NCBI GenBank assembly: GCA_025465465.1
Contig: JAODND010000024.1
Coordinates: forward strand, 1 to 50,589
From: Frankiales bacterium
GTDB lineage: Bacteria > Actinomycetota > Actinomycetes > Mycobacteriales > SCTD01
Direction of reading: 5' to 3'
Length of the DNA: 50,589 bases
A program made the translations under genes and the position numbers. The notes under the pieces were generated by a model, which was not told where the DNA came from, did not search any database, and saw only the letters and a program-made list of their open reading frames with translations. This document shows positions 9,901 to 20,583 of this stretch, one piece after another (the first letter of the stretch is position 1; each line of letters opens with the position of its first letter).

Positions 9901-11410
9901 GGAGACCTACGACTACGTGACCGGTGACCTCCTCGACGACGAGCCGCTCAACTCGCTACCGGGCTCGGTGGACACCAACGCGATCAACACCAACGCGATG
10001 ATCCTGCCCGTCACGCTGGCCGCCCTCGGGCTTCCTGCCGACCGCAGCCGCATCAGCTACACGGTCACGACCTACAGCCTGGACGACCTGCGGTCGACCA
10101 TCGACACCGTCGGTCCGCTGACGTTCGACACGGCGCACCCGGCGGTGTCGGTGCAGCCACAGGTCGAGGGCTCCCTGCTCAGCGCTGACAACCCGAGCAC
10201 CACCCTGGACGTGAGAGGTGACGCTGCGGGCAGCGACACCGACAACCTCGGTCTGCTGCTCCTGCACCTGCACAACACCGATGACAGCAAGGCGCAGGTG
10301 GTCGGGGTGAGCACCACACTCGACCCGAAGCTGCAGAGCTACACCCCGCTCTCCCCAGTGAGGATCGGCTCTCCGGCACTCGGCTCCGGTCGGGTCGCGG
10401 ACGTCGCCGTCGCCGGCACGCATGGTGTGCCCGCGGGAGCCACGGCGGCGCTGGTGAGCCTGTCGACCTCCAGCGCCACTGCGGTCTCCGGCGTGACCGC
10501 CTATCCGACCGGTGCTCACGTGCCAACCAGCACCGTGCTGAACACGCGGCCCGGCGCGCCGACGGCAAACCTCGTCGCCGTACCGCTGGGCCTCGGCGGC
10601 AAGATCCGGCTGCGGAACGCCACCGGAAACGTGACGGTCGGGGTCGACCTGCAGGGCTACTACACGAAGGGCCTTGAGGGCAGCACGTTCGTGCCGACCG
10701 CACCGCACCGGGTCCTGGACACCCGGAGGACGGGCGGCCCGCTCGCCGCGGGCACGACGCGTGACCTGGCACCGGGCGGGGTCCCGGCGGACGCCACGGC
10801 AGTCGCCCTCCAGGTGACCGCGGTGGCACCGAGCGCCGCAGGTCGCGTCACGGTGTTCCCGAAGCCGGCGGGAAGGCTCGTCCCGGCCACGGTGAACCTC
10901 GCCTTCAGCAAGGGCGTCGACACCACCACGATGGTCGTCTCGAAGCTCAGCAGCGGCAGCCTCCGGCTCGCGACCACCGGCGCCGGCAGCAACCTCGTCG
11001 TCGACCTGCTCGGCTGGTACGTGCCCTCCGACGGGGCAGCGTTCGTGCCCGTCAGCCCCGTCAAGGTCCTCGACACCAGGCTGGGCCTCGGCGTCGCCAA
11101 GGGCAGGATCCCGGCGGGCGGCATCCGCGACCTGAAGGTCGCCGGGGTCGGCGCCGTTCCCGCTGACGCGACATCCGTGGTCATCAACCTGACGGGTCTC
11201 GACGCGGTGCACCGTACGTTCCTCAGCGCCTACGCCGCGCCGCTGAGCGGGTCCGCGGTCCCGACCGTGACCGACGTCAACGTCCCGGCCGGCGCCGTCA
11301 CCCCCAACCTGGCGGTGATCCCGATCGGCAAGAACGGCTCGGTGAGGTTCCGCAACGCCGCCGCGCTGTGCGACCTCGCCGGCTACGTGACGGGTTACTG
11401 GACCGGCTGA
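6986..11410 (+). CDS. Large secreted S8 (subtilisin-like) peptidase with C-terminal triple repeat
   Basis: 1474 residues from ATG 6986, chosen for GGAGGG at 6973-6978 (an in-frame ATG at 6971 contains that site). The order is signal peptide, inhibitor-I9-like propeptide, then an S8 catalytic domain with Asp181 (VIDTGID), His259 (GHGTHVAGT) and Ser615 (GTSMATPH). A PA-like insert lies between His and Ser. A long beta-rich part follows, then three repeats of about 115 residues (roughly 10340-10680, 10690-11030 and 11041-11400), two with RVLDTR/KVLDTR. These repeats recur in exported actinobacterial proteins, often at the C-terminus. No sorting signal is seen, so it is probably released or held by the repeats. 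A small GC hairpin follows the stop. Confidence 0.9.
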   Translation: MSSFALRTAACLTASALVAGTMAATAVTASAAVPPPAQSSTKQPLSRQLAAARGPVDVLVETTGTTPTSAYAAYRSRGPAAARSAEQSAQRLSAVRVAALRTRLAGKGQVIYATTRVLPGVAIHTDASQLRAIAALSGVTAVLPLTAKQRSNARADAVTRAINTWTAQADTGKGATVGVIDTGIDYTHADFGGGGAADFARNDTTHIPSDDPAYAGDVTFPTSKVVAGYDFAGDAYDGSNVPSPDSDPQDCATSDGGGHGTHVAGTVAGLGVTAAGTTYTGPYAGLTAGDVDAMSIGPGAAPDAKLVALRVFGCHGGTLLTIEALDYVAGLNTDADPSNDVNVLNLSLGSDFTRGDDPDAQAIDAITDLGVLPVVAAGNAGDLYGAVGSPGSARKALTVAATDDGVDTVDGIKLTVDGVDSTYPASNSSGYDYRGNPADKVGELVALTQPDNLDGCSPLDAADAAAVNGKYAFLEWDDADATRLCGSVARSANVKAAGALGAVFGSNAPRFSAGITGDPDIPVTLTNKSGADVIRAALAAGKPVTATFGFNYRAGTANGTKVIDLPSTDKIADFSSRGGTPQDGYLKPDVGAPGLHTFSANSGTGNEGLDESGTSMATPHTAGIAALVVSAHPSWTPEEVKAAVMNTASGVLSTDGHGAGTQYGVTRVGAGRVDALDATAGSVVAFVTSDPGAVGLGFGAVAVTGATSRSKTVMVENFGASAITYGISYVSSEDIPGVTFVPSTTTVSVPAATPDGPGTATFTVAMTVSSKAALRKTPDPTVALQQPDLDRQFLAEENGRLLLAPLGGGITLRLPAAVAPRPASSMQAAPAVRLVRGPHALASARLPLTGSPVSVGVPGATDAVQSLVGGFQLQANSPALSSCLPTQFDGCLNFPSERAGDLRYVGAAVSDGMLGIALTTRGDVYDPAYNLTANGPVGEIAYIVTIDTDGNGTPDREIDVTRFSPGTDVYVAETYDYVTGDLLDDEPLNSLPGSVDTNAINTNAMILPVTLAALGLPADRSRISYTVTTYSLDDLRSTIDTVGPLTFDTAHPAVSVQPQVEGSLLSADNPSTTLDVRGDAAGSDTDNLGLLLLHLHNTDDSKAQVVGVSTTLDPKLQSYTPLSPVRIGSPALGSGRVADVAVAGTHGVPAGATAALVSLSTSSATAVSGVTAYPTGAHVPTSTVLNTRPGAPTANLVAVPLGLGGKIRLRNATGNVTVGVDLQGYYTKGLEGSTFVPTAPHRVLDTRRTGGPLAAGTTRDLAPGGVPADATAVALQVTAVAPSAAGRVTVFPKPAGRLVPATVNLAFSKGVDTTTMVVSKLSSGSLRLATTGAGSNLVVDLLGWYVPSDGAAFVPVSPVKVLDTRLGLGVAKGRIPAGGIRDLKVAGVGAVPADATSVVINLTGLDAVHRTFLSAYAAPLSGSAVPTVTDVNVPAGAVTPNLAVIPIGKNGSVRFRNAAALCDLAGYVTGYWTG

Positions 11411-11420
11411 CGACCTCCCT

Positions 11421-11435
11421 GAGCGGCTGCCGCTC
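11421..11435 (+). terminator. Short hairpin after the subtilase
   Basis: GAGCGG-ctg-CCGCTC just after the subtilase stop and before gltA. No T-run follows, so it may be a weak terminator or part of the gltA leader. A GAGAAT hexamer at 11444-11449 downstream could be the gltA -10 box. Confidence 0.35.
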
Positions 11436-11482
11436 GCATCAGCGAGAATGACCTCACCGCGAAGCACCACAGGAGGAAAGAC

Positions 11483-12766
<1,284 letters not shown>

Positions 12767-12782
12767 CGGCACACTGCGTCGT

Positions 12783-13643
12783 GTGACGCGGACGAGCTCA
12801 GACGCTGTGCTGCCCGCGGTCCGGCACGGGAGCCCCCTGCGGCGACTCGTGCTGTTGGCGGCGCTCACGCTGGTGTGGGTCTCGGCAGTGCTGCTGCTGT
12901 CCGCCGGCTTCGTGCCGCAGCTCGACGGCAGCGAGACGGAGCTCAGCATCCGGATCACCTTCCTCATCCTGGGCGTGCTGGTCGCCGCGTTGCCGGTCGT
13001 CGTGGTCTGGCTGCCACACCGGCGTCTCGTGACGCAGCAGGTGCAGGCCGTCCTGGCGGTCGAAACCGCGCGGCCTCAGGTGCCCCCTGTGTCGGCCTGG
13101 GTGGGCCCGAAGCCGGTGTTCCAGCGGTTGCGCTGGACCGCGTACACGCTGGTCCTGATCCCACTCCTCACGCTGCTGCTGTCCGCGGCCAACTTCTGGA
13201 TGTACCTCGACGAGGACGCCGCCGCCACGGTGGCGCTGATGTTCAGCGCGGTGCCGCTCGCGTTCCTGGTCGTGACGATGACGACGCCGCACCGGATCGT
13301 CCGCGGCGTGCAGGCAGGGATCGATGCCGGGCAGGTCATACCCGTCCGGGTGCCGCGACGGGCCGACCGGGAGGCGCTGCTGGGATCTGCCCAGCAGTCG
13401 TGGTTCGAGGCCTGCCTGCCCGATGGACAGCGCGTGGTGCTGCGCACCCCGGTCCGGTTCGCCGCGGAGGCCCGCGGCGTGCTGGACGCGCCGGACCTCG
13501 CGCTGGTCGTGGGACGTGGCGGTCACCAGGGCGCACTGATCGCGCCGTCTCGACCGGAGGACGCGGTGTGGCTGCTCGGCCCGGTGCCGCAGGTGCGGGT
13601 GCCCCGCGACGTCCTCAGGGCCTTCGAGGAGGACGGCGGCTAG
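12783..13643 (+). CDS. Hypothetical four-helix membrane protein
   Basis: 286 residues from GTG 12783. Four hydrophobic helices are visible in two hairpins: about residues 21-42 and 57-78, then 119-140 and 148-168. A soluble C-terminal half follows (from about residue 175) with a beta-rich stretch ACLPDGQRVVLRTPVRF that may be a small domain. I do not recognise the family. No clear Shine-Dalgarno sequence precedes the start. Its stop shares a CTAG palindrome with the stop of the convergent pterin dehydratase homologue. Function unknown. Confidence 0.7.
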   Translation: MTRTSSDAVLPAVRHGSPLRRLVLLAALTLVWVSAVLLLSAGFVPQLDGSETELSIRITFLILGVLVAALPVVVVWLPHRRLVTQQVQAVLAVETARPQVPPVSAWVGPKPVFQRLRWTAYTLVLIPLLTLLLSAANFWMYLDEDAAATVALMFSAVPLAFLVVTMTTPHRIVRGVQAGIDAGQVIPVRVPRRADREALLGSAQQSWFEACLPDGQRVVLRTPVRFAAEARGVLDAPDLALVVGRGGHQGALIAPSRPEDAVWLLGPVPQVRVPRDVLRAFEEDGG

Positions 13644-14047
13644 GACTCCAGCATGGCCGTGTTGGTGCGGGGGAGCTCGGCCTCGTCGGAGCTGTCGGCG
13701 TTGCGGAAGACAGCCACGGTCTCGTCGGTGCGGACCGCGTCGACCCCGGGCTCGTCGGCCGACAGCCGGTGGGCGAGGTCACTGATGTGGCTGGCCATCA
13801 TGACGTCGAGCTCGGTCACGCCGCCCGCCGCTTCGGTCCGCAGGACGACGAGGGTGCCCCCCTTGCTCTTCTCGAACGACGGCAGGTGCCCCATGGCCTC
13901 GCCGTCGACGCCGATCTGTCGGCGCAGCTCCGCGTCCTGCTTCGGGTCGAGGTGCAGCTCGCGGCGCAAGCCCTTGCTGTCACCCGTCCAGCCGGGCAGC
14001 GACTCGAGGGTGTCGGCGATCTGGGCGTCGTCCAGGAGGGTGGTCAC
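13640..14047 (-). CDS. Pterin-4a-carbinolamine dehydratase homologue with altered active site
   Basis: 135 residues. The overall pattern matches the PCD/DCoH family: LLDDAQIADTLESLPGW at the start and TEAAGGVTELDVMMASHIS late. The core motif is changed. The usual His-His-Pro is GHLP, keeping one histidine and losing the second, and the later Thr-His before the GG is Thr-Glu. Those residues take part in dehydration of 4a-hydroxy-tetrahydropterin, so normal catalysis is doubtful. A tail of about 35 residues follows the domain. It is divergent from the Nudix gene with a 38-base gap. It may have kept a structural or regulatory role. Confidence 0.75.
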   Translation of the reverse strand: MTTLLDDAQIADTLESLPGWTGDSKGLRRELHLDPKQDAELRRQIGVDGEAMGHLPSFEKSKGGTLVVLRTEAAGGVTELDVMMASHISDLAHRLSADEPGVDAVRTDETVAVFRNADSSDEAELPRTNTAMLES

Positions 14048-14085
14048 GCCTAGGGCCTACCCCTGGCAGGGCAGGATGACTCCTC

Positions 14086-14517
14086 GTGCGGGTCAGCGTC
14101 GTCGGTGCAGCCCTGGTGCGGGACGGCCGCGTCCTCGCGAGCCGCCGGACCGGACCTCCACAGCTGGCGGGCTTCTGGGAGTTTCCCGGCGGCAAGGTCG
14201 AGGACGGGGAGTCCGACCACAGGGCGCTGACCCGCGAGCTGGCCGAGGAGCTCGGGGTCACGGCGGTCATCGGCGACCGGCTGGGAGGGGACCTCCTCAT
14301 CGGCGAGACCGCGGTGCTCCGGGTGTATGTCTGCGGCAACGTCGTCGGGGAGCCGCAGCTGGTCGATCACGACGCGCACCGCTGGCTCGCCGCCGACGAG
14401 CTCGATGACGTGCCGTGGATCCCTGTGGATGCACCGCTGTTGGACGAGCTGCGTCAGCTCCTCGGCATCAGCCGCACGGGTCCCAGCGGGGGCGCGGACA
14501 GCGCCGGGCCGGGATAG
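14086..14517 (+). CDS. Nudix hydrolase, MutT-like
   Basis: 143 residues from GTG 14086 (MRVSVVGAALVRDGRVLASR). The Nudix box is complete: G36, E42, R50-E51 and E54-E55, within GGKVEDGESDHRALTRELAE. The preceding PPQLAGFWEFPGG segment is typical of the MutT/CTP-pyrophosphohydrolase subgroup that clears 8-oxo-dGTP or related oxidised nucleotides. The last 64 bases overlap the 3' end of the convergent pirin gene. There the Gly/Ser/Ala-rich tail carries no motif, so either gene may have grown into the other by stop-codon loss. The exact nucleotide substrate is not determinable. Confidence 0.88.
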   Translation: MRVSVVGAALVRDGRVLASRRTGPPQLAGFWEFPGGKVEDGESDHRALTRELAEELGVTAVIGDRLGGDLLIGETAVLRVYVCGNVVGEPQLVDHDAHRWLAADELDDVPWIPVDAPLLDELRQLLGISRTGPSGGADSAGPG

Positions 14518-15341
14518 CCGACGACCGTCCCGAACCTGCCGGTCGAGGACTCCCAGTCCTCCCGCGCCTGCACGACCTCGTCGTTGCTGCGGCACACGAA
14601 GTTCCACCACAGCACGAGCTGCTCCTCCAATGGCTCACCGCCCAGGACCATCACGTGCCCGGCGACCTGAAGGTCCTCCCGGCCGGCGCCGAGCTGCACG
14701 ACCTCGCCGACCTCTGCGACGCCGCCGTCGACCTCCGCCGTGCCCTCCAGCGCGAACGCGACGTGCTCCCAGTCGGACTCGAGCGGCAGCACCCCGTCGC
14801 CGACCACCTCCATCCCCACCAGTGGCGACCAGGTGCTGCCGGGGCTCGTCACGCCGGCGTGGGTCCCGAGGAACACCGTCGCGGTGAGGGCGCCGTGCGT
14901 GACCTGCGGGAGGTCGGTGTGGTGCTCGTACGCCGGCAGGCCATGCCGTCTGCTCTCGGGCAGCGCGACCCAGAGCTGCACGCCGTGCAGCACCGGCGGC
15001 CGGTCCGGCGGCGACTCCTCGGCGTGCGAGATCGCGTCGCCGCTCGTCATGAGCGACAGCTCCCGCGGGCCCACGCGCTGCAGCGACCCGAGGCTGTCGC
15101 GGTGCACGATCGCGCCCTCGAGCAGCCAGCTCACGGTCTGCAGACCCATGTGCGGGTGCGGCGGCACCTGCATGCCCGCCGCACCGGTCACCTCGTCCGG
15201 TCCGTAGTGGTCGGCGAAGCACCAGGCGCCGACGGTGCGCAGCCGCCGCTGGGGGACCAGGCGCCGCACCTCTGTGCCGTCGCCCACCTCGAAGGCGCGG
15301 GACTCGAGCACCTCGTGCACGGGCTCGTGGGGATGGCTCAC
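14454..15341 (-). CDS. Pirin family protein
   Basis: 295 residues, a bicupin of the pirin family. The metal-binding His62-x-His64 lies in VPPHPHMGLQTVSWLLEG, and the partner His and Glu in LMTSGDAISHAEES. Pirins are iron-binding; some bacterial ones are quercetin dioxygenases and others regulate central metabolism. The GTG start at 15341 is chosen because it forms a GTGA overlap with the stop of the upstream ybaK-like gene, so the pair is translationally coupled. The 3' end overlaps the convergent Nudix gene by 64 bases. Confidence 0.88.
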   Translation of the reverse strand: MSHPHEPVHEVLESRAFEVGDGTEVRRLVPQRRLRTVGAWCFADHYGPDEVTGAAGMQVPPHPHMGLQTVSWLLEGAIVHRDSLGSLQRVGPRELSLMTSGDAISHAEESPPDRPPVLHGVQLWVALPESRRHGLPAYEHHTDLPQVTHGALTATVFLGTHAGVTSPGSTWSPLVGMEVVGDGVLPLESDWEHVAFALEGTAEVDGGVAEVGEVVQLGAGREDLQVAGHVMVLGGEPLEEQLVLWWNFVCRSNDEVVQAREDWESSTGRFGTVVGYPGPALSAPPLGPVRLMPRS

Positions 15342-15790
15342 TCGGTCACGTCCGCGACCTGGGCGTCGAGCGCGGCGATCGCGTCGTCGGCCTGCAGTCT
15401 CACGGCCACTCCATGGGCGCCGCCCCCGAGCGTGATCTCCTGACCGACGACGGCACTGTCGGCGAGGACGGGCCACGCCGTCGTGCTGCCGAAGGGGGTG
15501 ATGGTGCCGCGTTCGTAGCCCGTCGCCTCGAGGGCCTCGTCAGCCGGCGGCAGCGACAGTCGGCTCACCCCCAGGACGGCGCGCAGCTTCGGCCAGCTGA
15601 GCTGCTTGTCGCCGGGAACCAGCACGAACAGGTAGTCGGCCGCGCCTCGTCGTACGACCAGGGTCTTGACCACCGCGGCGGGTGAGACGCCCCGGGCGGC
15701 TGCCGCCTCCTCGAGGCTGCGGACCGGGCCGTGCCGGAGCACCGAGTGCGGGAGGGCTCCCACGGCTGCCAGCGCACGCTGCTCGCTCAC
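15338..15790 (-). CDS. YbaK/EbsC family aminoacyl-tRNA deacylase
   Basis: 150 residues matching the YbaK/ProX editing domain: VSPAAVVKTLVVRRGAADYL with the conserved lysine, then LVPGDKQLSWPKLRAVLG and GYERGTITPFGS. The family hydrolyses mischarged Cys-tRNAPro or Ala-tRNAPro in trans. The GTG start at 15790 has no Shine-Dalgarno sequence. A TAGGCT hexamer ends six bases upstream, and its TAG is the stop codon of the preceding subtilase gene, so a leaderless transcript is likely. It is coupled to pirin by a four-base overlap. Confidence 0.85.
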   Translation of the reverse strand: MSEQRALAAVGALPHSVLRHGPVRSLEEAAAARGVSPAAVVKTLVVRRGAADYLFVLVPGDKQLSWPKLRAVLGVSRLSLPPADEALEATGYERGTITPFGSTTAWPVLADSAVVGQEITLGGGAHGVAVRLQADDAIAALDAQVADVTE

Positions 15791-15796
15791 AGCCCC

Positions 15797-15802
15797 AGCC
15801 TA
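15797..15802 (-). promoter_or_regulatory. Candidate -10 box (TAGGCT), leaderless start of ybaK-like gene
   Basis: On the minus strand TAGGCT lies six bases before the GTG at 15790. Its TAG is also the stop codon of the subtilase gene. Actinobacterial -10 boxes follow TANNNT, and this spacing would start transcription at or near the GTG. Confidence 0.45.
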
Positions 15803-16891
15803 GGTAGCGGTGGTCCAGAGCACGCGGAGGGTGCCCACCACGCCGTCGACGTAGAGCGCGGAGACGTCAGGAGACGGCCGGGTGGGACGCCTGCCAGCCC
15901 GGGCGTTGGCGAGGGCGGCAGGCAGCTGCGCCTGGCTGACCACGCCGTAGCCCTCGGTCTGCGGCGGCAGTGTGGTGTCGACGCTGCTGTCCTTGACGAA
16001 CTGCTCGAGGGCGTCGACGGCAAGGGGGTGGCCGCCCTGGCGGGATGCCAGCAGCGCGGCTGCGGCGAAGCCCGCGACATACGGCGTCCCGAACGACGTG
16101 CCGCCGTTGGAGGTGTAGCCGGTGTTGCTCTTGTTGCTGGCCCCGACGATGGCGTAGACCGCCGCGACCTCGGGGTCGGTCGAGTTGAGGAGGCCGGTCG
16201 AGTCCTGGGCACCGACGGCGAGCGCGTAGGGGGAGGACGCGTAGTCGCTGGCCCAGCCGGGGTCGCCCGGCACGAGGCCCAGGTCGCCCCACCCGTTGCC
16301 GTTGGACACGACGACGAGGACGCCGTGGCTGCGGGCGTAGTGGATCGCGGCGTAGACGTCGGAGTCGACGACTGCGGGTACGGGGACGACGGAGCCGATG
16401 GAAAGGCTGATGACGTCGGTGTGCACGGTGTCGACGGCCCAGTGGATCGCCGGTGCGATCGCGTACGGGTCGATGGCGGTCTGCTTGTTGGTGCTGCTGC
16501 CGGCCCAGTAGGTGACCTTGGCGATCGCGAGCTTGGCGCCCGGATAGGCCGATGGTGTCTTCTGGGGGGAGGCGTTGCGGCCGCCGGCCATGGACGCCGT
16601 GAGGGTGCCGTGGCCGAAGCTGTCGTAGGGGTCCTTGACCTGGGTGTCCCAGCCCTGGCCGGGGGCCGGGAGGACGTCCTTGCCCTTCTTCTCGGCACTG
16701 AAGTCCCACCAGCCGACGAACTGGTCGGAGGTCGAGGCCCTGCCGCGGTAGTCGAACTCCTGGTGGGTCGCGTTCACGCCGCTGTCGATCAGGGTGACGA
16801 TCGGCAGCTTCACGCTCGGCGTCGCAGTGGCGTGCGGGGCCGCGGACAGGGCCAGAGCCGCAGCCAGCAGCACGGCGGAGCGGCGCAGCAC
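15800..16891 (-). CDS. Secreted S8 (subtilisin-like) serine peptidase
   Basis: 363 residues from GTG 16891, chosen because AGGAGG lies five bases upstream; a longer frame to 16987 would put a non-signal extension ahead of the signal peptide (LRRSAVLLAAALALSAAPHA). The catalytic triad is Asp36 (IDSGVNATH), His94 (FGHGTL) and Ser266 (GGTSFGTPYVAGF). There is no room for a propeptide between the signal peptide and the Asp motif, which is unusual for an exported subtilase. The C-terminus has no extra domain. The protein probably acts outside the cell; the substrate is unknown. Its TAG stop doubles as part of a -10 box for the next gene. Confidence 0.88.
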   Translation of the reverse strand: MLRRSAVLLAAALALSAAPHATATPSVKLPIVTLIDSGVNATHQEFDYRGRASTSDQFVGWWDFSAEKKGKDVLPAPGQGWDTQVKDPYDSFGHGTLTASMAGGRNASPQKTPSAYPGAKLAIAKVTYWAGSSTNKQTAIDPYAIAPAIHWAVDTVHTDVISLSIGSVVPVPAVVDSDVYAAIHYARSHGVLVVVSNGNGWGDLGLVPGDPGWASDYASSPYALAVGAQDSTGLLNSTDPEVAAVYAIVGASNKSNTGYTSNGGTSFGTPYVAGFAAAALLASRQGGHPLAVDALEQFVKDSSVDTTLPPQTEGYGVVSQAQLPAALANARAGRRPTRPSPDVSALYVDGVVGTLRVLWTTAT

Positions 16892-16953
16892 AAAGCCTCC
16901 TGGGACCGATGTCACACCGCTCAACGAGCCGGGGCCCCAGCGGTGACGCTCGG

Positions 16954-16959
16954 TAGGAT
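16954..16959 (+). promoter_or_regulatory. Candidate -10 box of typA (TAGGAT)
   Basis: TAGGAT in the gap between the divergent subtilase and typA, about 55 bases before the typA ATG. It fits TANNNT. No good TTGACA-like -35 is visible at the usual distance. Confidence 0.4.
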
Positions 16960-17014
16960 GGCCTGGCGCCCCTTCCGTGCGCGCCATCCCCTGTGCTTTG
17001 GAGAACCGTCAGCC

Positions 17015-18912
<1,898 letters not shown>

Positions 18913-18916
<4 letters not shown>

Positions 18917-19461
18917 GCTGGTCGGGGCGGCTGCTCGTGGCGACACCCGCACTGACGGACCCGAACTTCTCGCGGACCGTCGTGCAGCTCGTGCAGCACT
19001 CCGAGGAGGACGGCGCCCTGGGTGTGGTGCTCAACCGCCCGTCCGAGACGCCGCTCGGCGACGTGCTGCCCGGCTGGGCGCTGCTCGCGCCCGACCCCGT
19101 CGTGGTGTTCCTCGGTGGACCGGTGCAGGAGTCGGCCGCGATCTGTCTCGGGCGGCTCGCGCCCGGTGACCCGGACGAGTCCTGCGTCGTCGTGCCGGGC
19201 GCACCCTGGCTCGGCACTCTCGATCTCGACGCCGACGCCGCAGACCGGGTCCAGGAGGTCCGGGTCTACGCCGGGTACGCCGGCTGGTCGGCGGGTCAGC
19301 TCGAGGCGGAGGTGGACGACGGCGGGTGGTGGGTCCTCGACGCCCTCCCGCTCGACTGCTTCACCCCGGAGCCGGAGCAGCTCTGGCCGAATGTGCTGCG
19401 CCGGCAGGGCCCTCCCTGGGCGCTGGCAGCCACCTACCCGAGCGACCCGGCCCTGAACTGA
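18913..19461 (+). CDS. YqgE/AlgH family protein
   Basis: 182 residues from GTG 18913, within the typA stop (GTGA). The family signatures are SGRLLVATPALTDPNFSRTV at the start, then GALGVVLNRPSE, FLGGPVQ and VYAGYAGWSAGQLEAE. The structure is known in other bacteria but the function of YqgE/AlgH is not settled; in Pseudomonas it affects alginate expression. Coupling with typA is visible here. A strongly folded intergenic region follows. Confidence 0.92.
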
Positions 19462-19463
19462 AG

Positions 19464-19474
19464 GCCGTAACGGC
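19464..19474. repeat. Small palindrome GCCGT-A-ACGGC
   Basis: An 11-base palindrome directly after the yqgE stop and 12 bases before the long hairpin at 19487-19549. It may be part of the same transcription-end structure or a protein site. Confidence 0.4.
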
Positions 19475-19486
19475 ATTCTCAGCTGT

Positions 19487-19549
19487 TGATCGACGGAGAG
19501 TTGAGGCAGTCTCGAAGGCCTCGGCACTGCCCAACGTCTCCGTCGATCA
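19487..19549. repeat. Long imperfect hairpin between yqgE and mshB
   Basis: The outer arms TGATCGACGGAGA (19487-19499) and TCTCCGTCGATCA (19537-19549) are perfect complements of 13 bases. Inside, GTTG (19500-19503) pairs with CAAC (19532-19535) and GGCAGT (19505-19510) with ACTGCC (19526-19531), with single-base bulges between, and a few more pairs near the tip. About 23 of the 63 bases per arm pair, giving one long stem. There is no T-run. It could be an RNA element, a repetitive extragenic palindrome or a mobile-element remnant. No credible gene occupies 19462-19609. Confidence 0.65.
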
Positions 19550-19570
19550 TGGCGACGAAGCGGCCAGTAC

Positions 19571-19600
19571 ACGTGGAAGAGTCATCGGCATGCTCCACGT
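19571..19600. repeat. Second inverted repeat before mshB
   Basis: ACGTGGA (19571-19577) and TCCACGT (19594-19600) form a 7-base stem with a 16-base loop, ending 10 bases before the mshB GTG. It could mask or expose the mshB start, or be an operator. Confidence 0.4.
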
Positions 19601-19609
19601 TGGAAAGCA

Positions 19610-20503
19610 GTGACCGCGCCAAGCCCGTTGGCCGACCGCCGGCTGCTGCTGGTGCACGCGCACCCCGACGACGAGACCATCGGGACCGGCGCGACGATGG
19701 CCAGGTACGCCGCCGAGGGAGCCCACGTCACGCTGGTGACCTGCACTCTCGGCGAGGAGGGCGAGATCCTCGTCCCTGAGCTCGCGCACCTGGCCAGCGA
19801 CCGCGACGACGGGCTCGGGCAGCATCGCATCGGCGAGCTCGCGGCCGCCTGTGCCGCCCTCGGGGTCAGCGACCACCGGTTCCTCGGGGGCGCCGGCCGG
19901 TGGCGCGACAGCGGGATGATGGGCACGCCCCAGAACGACCGGCCGGACTGCTTCTGGCGGGCCGAGATGGACGAGGCCACCGGTGAGCTGGTCGCGGTGC
20001 TGCGGGAGCTCCGGCCGCAGGTGGTGGTGACCTACGACGACAACGGTGGCTACGGGCACCCCGACCACATCCAGGCGCACCGCGTCACGGTCGCCGCGGT
20101 GGAGCGGGCGGCCGACCCGTCCTACGCGCCGCAGACGGGAGCCGCCTGGAGGGTCGCCAAGCTGTACTGGACGGCCCTGCCCAACAGCGTGCTGCAAGCC
20201 GGCATCGACCACCTCAAGGCGAGCGGCCAGACCAACTTCTTCGGTGCGGACTCCGCCGACGACCTGCCGTTCGGCGTGCCGGACGACCGGGTGACGACCG
20301 AGATCGACGCGCGCTCCTACCTCGACGCCAAGGTGGCGGCGATGCGCGCGCACGCCACCCAGATCGCGGTCGACGGCCCCTTCTTTGCTCTGTCCGACAA
20401 CGTCGGGCAGCAGGCGATGGGGGTCGAGTACTACCAACTCGCCCAGGGCACGCGAACCTTCGCGGAAGGGCGGGAACCGGACCTCTTCGGTGGCGCAGAG
20501 TGA
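19610..20503 (+). CDS. mshB: N-acetyl-GlcN-inositol deacetylase of mycothiol synthesis
   Basis: 297 residues from GTG 19610. It removes the acetyl group from GlcNAc-inositol to give GlcN-inositol, the second step in mycothiol formation. The zinc site of the PIG-L/LmbE fold is visible: [19 protein letters not shown] (His, Asp) and [11 protein letters not shown] (His). The MshB-specific segments [14 protein letters not shown] and QTNFFG are present. Length is normal. Mycothiol is the main actinobacterial thiol, so this marks the organism. The upstream region is heavily folded; downstream a 132-base gap leads to the FtsH-like gene. Confidence 0.95.
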   Translation: MTAPSPLADRRLLLVHAHPDDETIGTGATMARYAAEGAHVTLVTCTLGEEGEILVPELAHLASDRDDGLGQHRIGELAAACAALGVSDHRFLGGAGRWRDSGMMGTPQNDRPDCFWRAEMDEATGELVAVLRELRPQVVVTYDDNGGYGHPDHIQAHRVTVAAVERAADPSYAPQTGAAWRVAKLYWTALPNSVLQAGIDHLKASGQTNFFGADSADDLPFGVPDDRVTTEIDARSYLDAKVAAMRAHATQIAVDGPFFALSDNVGQQAMGVEYYQLAQGTRTFAEGREPDLFGGAE

Positions 20504-20583
20504 TGACTTGATAGGCCAAAAGAGTGACGTTCACGCTTTCGCTGGTCACAGACCGTGAGAACGGCGACCATGACAGCAAGAGC

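Noticed and set aside
15731..17014. A 428-residue N-terminal extension of typA
   Set aside because: It is antisense to the ybaK-like and subtilase genes. TypA homology begins at the 17015 ATG, which has its own ribosome binding site.
19486..19779. Small open frame over the hairpin region before mshB
   Set aside because: It overlaps mshB in another frame, has no ribosome binding site and its product is Arg/Pro-rich without similarity to a known domain. The region is better explained as folded non-coding DNA.
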